In this document: positions 10,090 through 17,775 of the stretch, one piece after another
How the letters are laid out: each line of letters begins with the position of its first letter
How positions within the stretch are numbered: the stretch's first letter is position 1
From: Chrysomallon squamiferum
Lineage: Eukaryota > Mollusca > Gastropoda > Neomphalida > Peltospiridae
Length of the DNA: 42,500 bases
Direction of reading: 5' to 3'
Assembly: GCA_012295275.1 (NCBI GenBank)
Contig: CM022670.1
Location: forward strand, 41,677,974-41,720,473
Position numbers and translations under genes: made by a program
Notes under the pieces: generated by a model
Seen by the model: only the letters and a program-made list of their open reading frames with translations
Told to the model about the DNA's origin: nothing
Databases searched by the model: none

Positions 10090-11070
10090 GATTACTATTG
10101 TGGTTGTCGTTGTTGTAATTATTATTATTGTTGTTGCAGCTGTTTTTATTATACTTTTATTTTTTTATATTAATTACAAAAAGGAATTTTTACCACAATA
10201 ATATCGGTGGATTTCTGAAAATAAAACAGAAAGATATGAAATCGTGACATAAATAGCTTCGATACATTGAAAAGAAGAAACTATAACGTTATATGTAGAT
10301 CTGAACATATAGGTGTCTCAAGTACAATATTACACTTCTTTATATATGTTGATTACTACATTTCGTAATTCTCATTTGTATTGGTATAAACGTGTTTATT
10401 ATTGAATATACATTTGTGAATAGGTGTATAAAACTATTTATTTGTTATTTAATGTATATTTGTAAATGTGCATATTAAAATATACATAAATATTATTGTA
10501 AATGTATGTGTTTCTAAGCATGTGTGTGTTGGTGTGTGTGTCTATATATATATATATGAGTGAGAAGAAAGGGCTTTCTAAATATCAGGATAGAAATATA
10601 ACATGTTACAGTATGAAAAGCTCACCGTAGACTTGTATGCTAATTTCGTTACTCAGCTGATCGCTAAACTTGCAAGATGCAGAGAATCCGTAAACCTCTT
10701 TGAGATTCTTCATCGTCATTACGTAGTAGGAAGCTCTGTCTGTGGAGTTCACACATTTGCACTCATAGCCGTAGTGAACGTCAACTGCTTTGCAGTTTGG
10801 GAAGACAGAACAAACCACTTTGCTAAGCGTAAGAAAACTCACAGGCAAGTCCTTTATTTGTTTGACAGGAATTTTGCACACGTAATCAGCGCGTTTACCA
10901 GCTTCAACTAACATCGGTCCAGTTATTACCAAATCCTCTAAAACAATTTATTATTTATTTATTTATTTATTTTTATCTCAGTAAAAATATTTTCAATAAT
11001 TATTTGAAAAAACCCAACATATTAGATGTTTTGACAAAATGTGAAATATATAGGTAACAAAGGTAAATGC

Positions 11071-11137
<67 letters not shown>

Positions 11138-12391
11138 GACAAGAAACCAGTGACTAATATGAGAAGAGATCGATTGTTGTTGATGCTGTTTTTGCTCTAT
11201 CTTGTTGTTGTTGTTGCTGTTCTTTCAGCTATTTTTCATTTTTTCATTTTTGTGTTTTTTAATTGAAGCTGTTCTTGTTACTACAAATATTATTTTTGAA
11301 TATTAAATAGCAAAATAAAGTTAGTACCAAAGAAGACTCGACCGGGTTCTGAAAATAAAAGTAAAAGACAAAAACGTGGCAAACATATATTTAACATATG
11401 CAAATTATAATGCCATAATTTAGAACGAAATATACTGAAAGTAAATTTGTACATGATACTTTCAGAGCTGCTTTCCAAATCTTTCTCCTACAACTTTATG
11501 TCTATTCAGTTAGTAAGGAAAAAAAAATATATAAAGCTTTCATTTTAATATGTTGTACCAAGCACAACACCAATATAAGTGCAGTTCGATGATTTTGTCA
11601 CTTCAATTTCGAGTAGCTGTCATAGCAGAGATGAATAATCGTAATTGTTTAAAACAAAGAGAAATAAGGTAAATTCCCTAAAAGTGAAACCGAATTTTTC
11701 CAGTGGCAGAGGTTGCAAATTGAAATGAGGTTCCTTCCGCTAATTTATGTTAAAATGTATTACATTTAAAAAAAGATAATAAAGCAGTAGCTTAGCTTTT
11801 CAGCTATCAGTATGTTGCTTTATTATTACCATACTTCGTAATATTAGTAAAAGTAGTAGGATTGGAAGTAACAGTAGCTGTACAGTAGTAAGTGTAGTAC
11901 AGTTATTATTATTAGTAGTAATAGCAGTAGCAGTAGAACGGTAAATGCAGCAACAGTCGTAGTAGTAGAAGTAGCAGTAGTTGTTACAGTCATATTGGCA
12001 CAGCTGTGTAAGTAGTGGTGTAGTAATAGTAGTAATAGTATCTTTAGTAGTAGATGTAGTATTATTAGTAGTAGTAGACGTAAACATAGTAATAGTAGTA
12101 GCAGTAGTAGTAGTAGTAGCAGTATGATCTGAGTTTTTCTATCATTAACTGAAAGTTATATGATCTGGAAGAAGGTTCATTTTGTATCTCAGAAGCAATA
12201 ACAATTTTAATTAATAGTTTCTAAAGAAAAAAGAAGACATTATTACACATATAAGCACTAAGGAAATTGCTGAATAAAATACTATCTAGTTTGATAGAAA
12301 ATCAACTAATCAATATTGAATAGAAAAACTAAATACCTGAGATGTGTACATTTATAGAAAATAAAACAAATGCTGCAGGTAAAAAGAACAT
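8929..12391 (-). CDS. Gene II: complete secreted two-domain Ig-like protein, 259 aa
   Basis: Exons in transcript order: signal 12391-12337, microexon 11348-11328, Ig1 10937-10626, microexon 10214-10194, Ig2 9754-9439, terminal 8983-8929. The coding total is 780 nt, exactly 260 codons including the stop, with no internal stop. Residues 1-18 are a hydrophobic signal peptide (M-F-F-L-P-A-A-F-V-L-F-S). The 7-aa linker is 19-25, Ig1 26-129, linker 2 130-136 (contains an odd Cys) and Ig2 137 onward. The C-terminal tail ends M-F-V. No TM or GPI segment is seen, so it is probably soluble and secreted. A TATA-like promoter lies at 12438-12445 and overlapping AATAAA signals follow the stop. Function is unknown; an extracellular recognition role is inferred. 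Confidence 0.75.
8984..9438 (-). other. Gene II last intron
   Basis: Largely (ATT)n at 9045-9150, GT-rich sequence at 9203-9277, and A-rich plus (AAAT)n at 9353-9431. No coding content. Confidence 0.6.
9439..9754 (-). CDS. Gene II Ig-like domain 2 exon
   Basis: 316 nt, phase 1 in and phase 2 out, donor GTAAGT. Six cysteines are present (FVC, TCAV, PDC, Y-K-C-K-C, VYC). The glycosylation sequon is lost (V-M-S-T). It ends Y-L-Q-G-V-E and resembles gene V Ig2 (V-Q-G-V-K). Confidence 0.86.
9755..10193 (-). other. Gene II intron between microexon 2 and Ig2
   Basis: Contains (AAT)n at 10004-10088 and TTG/GTT-rich sequence. The same trinucleotide texture follows most microexons in the window. Confidence 0.6.
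10194..10214 (-). CDS. Gene II microexon 2 (21 nt), contains Cys
   Basis: It encodes E-I-H-R-Y-Y-C in phase 1. The cysteine replaces the usual Thr and is the only cysteine among the ten microexons, so it might allow an inter-chain disulfide. Confidence 0.75.
10215..10625 (-). other. Gene II intron between Ig1 and microexon 2
   Basis: The part next to the microexon (about 10215-10340) is homologous on the minus strand to introns upstream of the gene I and gene V microexons. The remainder is AT-rich with repeated ATTTGTAAATRTG-like segments. Confidence 0.5.
10626..10937 (-). CDS. Gene II Ig-like domain 1 exon
   Basis: 312 nt, donor GTGAGC, acceptor GTTTTAG. It has six cysteines: YVC, VCSV, PNC, the Y-E-C-K-C pair and A-S-C. 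It carries the conserved N-S-T sequon and ends S-N-E-I-S-I-Q-V-Y. Confidence 0.86.
10938..11327 (-). other. Gene II intron between microexon 1 and Ig1
   Basis: Contains (AAT)n at 11073-11136 and a GTT-rich stretch. No exon seen. Confidence 0.55.
11328..11348 (-). CDS. Gene II microexon 1 (21 nt)
   Basis: Acceptor TTATTTTCAG, donor GTACTA. It encodes E-P-G-R-V-F-F between the signal peptide and Ig1, phase 1 on both sides. Confidence 0.75.
11349..12336 (-). other. Gene II first intron
   Basis: The 3' part (11349-11470) shares motifs with other microexon-upstream introns. An imperfect (TAG)n field lies at 11836-12122. The small Thr-rich frame across it is a repeat artefact. Confidence 0.5.
12337..12391 (-). 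CDS. Gene II signal-peptide exon
   Basis: The ATG is at 12391-12389 on the minus strand and the donor GTATTT follows 12337. It encodes 18 residues with a hydrophobic core P-A-A-F-V-L-F-S-I and ends H-I-S, then phase 1. It is homologous to signal exons at 20020, 29087, 36352 and 42216. Confidence 0.8.
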
Positions 12392-12437
12392 GTCTGACTT
12401 TGGTGTGTGTGTGAGTGTCTCTACAACAATCAGTGAA

Positions 12438-12445
12438 TATATTTA
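12438..12445 (-). promoter_or_regulatory. Gene II TATA-like element
   Basis: Minus-strand TAAATATATTCACTGAT lies about 46 nt upstream of the ATG. The same box occurs before genes III, IV and VI, with a diverged version before gene V. Confidence 0.45.
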
Positions 12446-13227
12446 CACAGCGTATGTGCCTATACCAGATGTTATTAACACACACTTTGTCACAGGCACC
12501 AGTCGTTTGTTTGTTTGTTTATTTGTTTATTTGTTCATTTATTTATTTTTTGTTTATTTATTTATTTTTTTGTTTGTTTATTTCCATTTTAACAGAAATA
12601 AATGTAACCCTGATACTACCAACCTCCTAGCAATATGAAATTACTGAATGTATAATCAACAAATGAATTAATCAATAAATATTAGTATAGCGATATCATT
12701 CAAGGTATGGTTATGAAATCAGATACAATGATTTAAAATAAATATATAAATATTAATATGACTTATATTAATCAATCTCATTTGCAGTTGGTAAGTCTTG
12801 ATATCACAATGGCATGTTGAAGAAGTTAAGAGGTCTTTGACATGAGTATGTAATCAGAGTCAGTGTAGCTTTTCCCGACATATTTTTGTTTCTGGTCACT
12901 TTATACTTGGCTGCTATGTCTATAAATAAAGCGTGTTATAAAGGATGTAGATAATTGTTATTTCATAACAGACGATTAAACTGGAATGTTGCTAATGGTG
13001 AGATTACTTATCTCACTTAGAAACAGGTTGGATGAAAAGGTAAAAGATGTTTATTGCAGTTCTGATTTCCAAGTCGAATGCATTTGGTTCAGAAACAGAA
13101 AACGTATCAGGCGTCTAGAAGACGTCATTACTCAGTGGTTGTTAAGGTTTTGTTCAGTGAATATCAGGACATTATCAGCAGGTGACACCCGTGAATGGAA
13201 CTGTGGTTTGAACAAATGAAGTAAATC

Positions 13228-13335
13228 AGCGAGAATTTCTCTGGTTTTGGTTATACGACATGTAGTAACATTATGTTTCTTGTAAAGCCATCATCAGCCA
13301 CGTCGTTAACGACAGAACACACGTGTAGCTGCTTT
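13228..13335 (-). repeat. Duplicated upstream block, copy near gene II
   Basis: Inverted relative to 41690-41815. Both contain the 12-nt palindrome GTCGTTAACGAC, and AGCAGCTACATGTGTGTTCT or its relative. Relative to the gene each precedes, the orientation is the same. Confidence 0.65.
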
Positions 13336-13796
13336 CTTACTTTCTAACAGCGACTAATGTAAGTTTGTCAATGCGACTCAAACTGTTCTTGGTAAATATA
13401 TATATATGTGTGTGTGTGTGTGTTTTTGTGTGTTTGTGTGTGTGTATACACACATATTCATACATACATGCATACACACATTCATACACACATACATAAA
13501 AACATGCATACATACATAAAAAATACACATGTACAAACAAACATACATACATGCATAAAAACATACATGCGTACATAAACAAACATATTCGAACTACAAA
13601 GCACATATTAAATACATACACAAATACAAGTACACACGCATACGCTATTGTGATTGTTGTTATTCATACAATTAGTGCGTAAACGTAAGATAACTGAATT
13701 TTTCCTCTACGTGATATTAATATTTATAATGAGAATTATAGTTAATTTATTCGCATATTTCAATAATTTGCTTTTTTTCTGATTAAAACCAGGATG

Positions 13797-14045
13797 TTTG
13801 ATGGGTTTTTCTGATATATCATGTTTGACGTTTTTTTCTGATATAACAGACATGTTTGACGTTTTTTTCAAATATAACAAGCATGTTTGACGTTTTTTTC
13901 AGATATAACAAGTATGTTTGACGTTTTTCAGATATAACAGACATGTTTGACGTTTTTCTGATATAACAAGCATGTTTGTCGTTTTGTTTCTGATAAAACA
14001 AGCAGGTTTGATGGGTTTGTTTTCTGATATAACAGACATGTTTGA
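13797..14045. repeat. About 30-bp minisatellite
   Basis: About eight imperfect copies of a unit containing CATGTTTGACGTTTTTTTC and GATATAACA. Unit length varies through the T run. The minus-strand frame across it is a repeat artefact. Confidence 0.85.
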
Positions 14046-14095
14046 TTTTTGTGACACAGATGTGAAAATTAATGTTACAGACAGAAGAAGATTTG
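14037..14095 (-). promoter_or_regulatory. Conserved upstream block, gene II copy
   Basis: Plus-strand CATGTTTGATTTTTGTGA, CACAGATGTGAAAATTAATG and TTACAGACAGA. Diverged copies lie at 23921-24080, 29583-29690, 34068-34190 and 40885-41048. It lies about 1.65 kb upstream of the gene II ATG. Confidence 0.5.
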
Positions 14096-14280
14096 CATCA
14101 TCTCCCTCACATGATACTCGGTACCTCGCTCCGTTAATCTACAACCAGATATCACGTGATGATATAATCTGCCGCCATTCGACACCCCCGGCAGTTGGTG
14201 GACGTGCTTGCCAGGAATTCAGTGCTCGGAAGTGGAGCTTGGTGTATTTGAAATACGAGCTCTTGTACATCTCATCCCTT
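14090..14280. other. Unassigned GC-richer patch
   Basis: Unique sequence, more GC-rich than its surroundings, with CACCCCCGGCAGTTGGTGG and ACGTGCTTGCCAGG. I recognise no domain or element in any frame. Confidence 0.4.
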
Positions 14281-14329
14281 TGCCTTTAATTTAAAACAGC
14301 TGAGAGTTTTGTTTCAATACAGTTGGTTT

Positions 14330-14339
14330 ACTACTACTG

Positions 14340-14374
<35 letters not shown>

Positions 14375-14425
14375 GTTAATAATAATAATAATTATTATAA
14401 TTATAATAACAGTTATAGTAATAGT

Positions 14426-14484
<59 letters not shown>
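14330..14484. repeat. (CTA)n and (AAT)n microsatellites
   Basis: A CTA run (about 14331-14373) followed by AAT runs to 14484. Poly-Ile, poly-Ser and poly-Asn frames here are artefacts. Confidence 0.95.
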
Positions 14485-14485
<1 letters not shown>

Positions 14486-14759
14486 CAAACAAAGAAACTA
14501 AATCGATCCTTTGCTGTAAGCAAACTGATCAGTAGTTGTTATCTGTTTGATGTTTAGATATTTGTTTTGTGTCTGTTTTACCTCAAATAAATAGTTTTAT
14601 TACATTTGCCATCATACAACAAGAACATTTCATCGTTCAGTGATTACATACACATGCATTTTGTTTATTAGACTATCAATCAGCAGTCATTTTTAAAATT
14701 ATTATTATTTTTTAATTACAAGAAGCTTTTTACATAAGGTCTTCTTCTTTTATAAAGTT

Positions 14760-14775
14760 TGTAGAATTTTCTGAT
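14760..14775 (-). CDS. Gene III terminal exon start
   Basis: Acceptor GTCCTTTTCAG, then ATCAGAAAATTCTACAAAC, which aligns with the terminal exons of genes I and IV. Only the first A (14775) would be coding, completing a TAA stop with the preceding exon's TA; the rest would be 3' UTR. Confidence 0.4.
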
Positions 14776-16681
14776 CTGAAAAGGACAGAAAAGTTTTTAT
14801 TATATATTTATAAACAAAAGGTCAAATTCAAGATCAAAGTGAAAAGCAAAATGGCACCACTCTTCAAATCGTCACTGAGGACGCGTTGTGAAATTACCTT
14901 TCTAGAAATACTCATTTCAGCACGATCATCTGTTATTTGTTTGCTGAGCTACGTTTGAATAGTGGCTGATTCATCCCCAATTACCCCTAACACCTGTTTT
15001 CAGTAGAACTGGATACAGCGAAATTTAATTTTCTCATTATTTTGTGTGGTTTGACGTGAATGATCAAGACGTAGTGACAATATGTTCAATTTCCATTGCT
15101 TCGAAGGAACCTACAAATATTTATTTATTTTGAGCTAGGTGATCGTCGTCTAACACCACTAAATTATATTTAAAACAGAACTTATATAATATAATGTATG
15201 TAAGTAAGTGTGCATGTATATGTTTTAGGAGAAAGAGTTGTTAAAAACCACCACCACTACACACGCACGCACGCACACACACACACACACCTACACAAAA
15301 CAACCACAGCTATGCTATGAAAAAACGTACTATATCATTTTGTTCGTAATTGCATTACTTCGTTGACCCTCAAATGTACAAGTTATCAACTGAGGTACAC
15401 TCTTGTTGAAGTTTTTAGGCGTCATGGAAAAGTGAAGACTATGTTCTTCTTGAAGCAAAAACTCACATTCGTAGCCGGGTACTAAACTTCGATGACTGAA
15501 ATCTGGGAAGACAGCGCATAGTGACTTTTTATAGTCCCAAAACATCACAGGTACTTTTTGAATTTTGTGGTCAGGAAGTTTGCACACAAACAAAATCTCT
15601 TGGCCGTCTTTAAATACTGTCATTTCCAAATCGTCTGAAACAGTTTCTTTTTCTGTTATATACATATAAAATACACATATAAAAGAAAAGGTGTAATAAG
15701 TTATTTCACAAACAAAACAGAGATTTTTTTGAATAAATAATAATACTAATAATACTAATAGTAATAATAATAAGATTGATAATGAGAACGATAATGAGAA
15801 TTATTGTTGTCGTTGATTGTGTTGTTGTTGTTGTTAAAGTTACTGGTTTTAAATGTTAAATAGAAAAATGATAATAAATACCAGTGAAGAATCGGTAGGG
15901 CCCTGAAAAACAATTGAAAAAAATAAAAAGTAAAAATAATAAAAATAATGGCTCGGTCATGTAGAAGTGTATACTTATATGTATGTATATGTATGTATAT
16001 ATGTATGTATGTCTGTAAGTACGTACGTAAGTATGTATGGGTAATTCCACGACTGAAGGCACATGAGGGAAACAAATTTCATTGTGTAAAGGGTCAACAT
16101 TTATTCACAAATGTTCTAATTTATAGAAAAACTGTAAAATTTTGTTGACGCATAATTTGTTTTCTCATGTTTCTGACATGAACACGTGTCACACAATTTC
16201 AAGGGTACAAACTACATATAAATAGGATTATTAAGCCTCTCAAATCATCCACACTTAAATTGGCTTTGACACTTCGTTTTATTCAATTTATAATATCAGT
16301 TTAAAGAAATTGGAAGCTCAAACTATTTTCTGAAAGTTAGTAGCCAAAAAACTGGATTTAAGGTAAAAAAGCTCAGACAAGGTAAGCCCGTCACAAAAAA
16401 TTGCCACTGAGGATAGTTGCTACATCCCCTTCATTCGGACAAATGACGGGGTGGACATTTCTGAATAATTCATCTGCGTGGTGGTAAGAAGGAAGAAGAG
16501 CCAATCCAGTTAATGAGGGTTGCTTAACACAGCCTGTGACAACGAATTACTCTTGGAGAGGTAAAGAATATTGATGATGGGAATTTGGACCCTCTAAATG
16601 TAACACTTGTTACCGTGGAAGTGCCTATGTATGTATGTGTGTATGTGTATGTGTATGTGAGTGTGTATGTGAGTGTGTGTG

Positions 16682-16712
<31 letters not shown>

Positions 16713-16997
16713 GTTAGGAATTGATTAGACTCTGCAGATAAACAATATCGAGGAACGCACAGGAGGTTAAAGAACCTACGGCACCCATTCTCGCGCACAC
16801 CGAAGTACAAATGTATATTAAATAATAAATATATCCATTGTCACACACTGTGTGTGTGTGTGTGTATGTATGTATAGATACATACATATACATACATACA
16901 GACATACATATACGTACACATAGACACACATATACACAGACACACACACACACACTTTATTAAGTTATATATGTGTTTGTGTATTTGTGTATGGAAC

Positions 16998-17091
<94 letters not shown>

Positions 17092-17543
17092 TAACTATAT
17101 ACTATCTAGAAAAATAACTAAAGCCAGTCTTCCAATAATTGTTAAGAAAAACTTACCGTAAACAACGAGCGTAATTGTGTTGCTTTCTTTATTTTGATAT
17201 GAACAAAATATGCGTAAGTTATACGTCTTTTGGGCTTTGACGATCGTCAGAACGTAGACAGAAGCATCCTCTGTGACGGTTCCACATTTACACTGATATT
17301 CCCTGGACACAGCATGAGCTGAGCAGCCGGGTTTGATCACACAAACTAACCGTCCGAGCGCGGAGAACACAACGGGACCATCTTGTATTTGTTGCATGGG
17401 AACTTTGCACTGGTATTCGACTCGTTCAAAAATTCGGATTTTTGTTTTCCCCGACAACACTAGGTTACCTAAAACAGTGTGTTGGGAAATGCATTAACAG
17501 ATGCGTGGACAATAAGCCGAATATAATGATGACAGAGATTTTG

Positions 17544-17575
<32 letters not shown>

Positions 17576-17616
17576 AAATTTAATACTGCACAAATAGTTC
17601 AAATCTCTTTCAGAAA

Positions 17617-17671
<55 letters not shown>

Positions 17672-17737
17672 AATAATCTGTAAAATAAATATGTAATAAA
17701 CTCAAATCGCACAAAAATTATTTCGAATAAATAAATA

Positions 17738-17775
<38 letters not shown>

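Larger units (their letters stand above)
12392..14770. other. Intergenic region upstream of gene II
   Basis: Contains the promoter block and a T-rich GTTT/ATTT stretch (12500-12580). A roughly 220-nt segment at about 12972-13205 is absent from the otherwise homologous 41.8-kb locus. A duplicated block lies at 13228-13335, TG/CATA repeats at 13400-13620, a minisatellite at 13797-14045, a GC-richer patch at 14090-14280, and CTA/AAT runs at 14330-14484. Confidence 0.55.
15903..17156 (-). other. Gene III intron between Ig1 and microexon
   Basis: Contains TATG repeats (15970-16040), unique sequence at 16150-16610 with a GC-richer part at 16380-16610, TG/CA repeats at 16620-16960 and (GA)n at 17000-17092. 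No coding exon seen. Confidence 0.5.

Noticed and set aside
9471-10911. Antisense frames opposite Ig exons (for example 9471-9710, 10603-10911, 27217-27420)
   Set aside because: They are mirror frames of real minus-strand Ig exons and have no independent support.
12986-13219. 77-aa plus-strand frame with some mixed composition
   Set aside because: It lies in a segment that looks like an insertion, has no signal peptide or recognised domain, and has no splice or promoter context.
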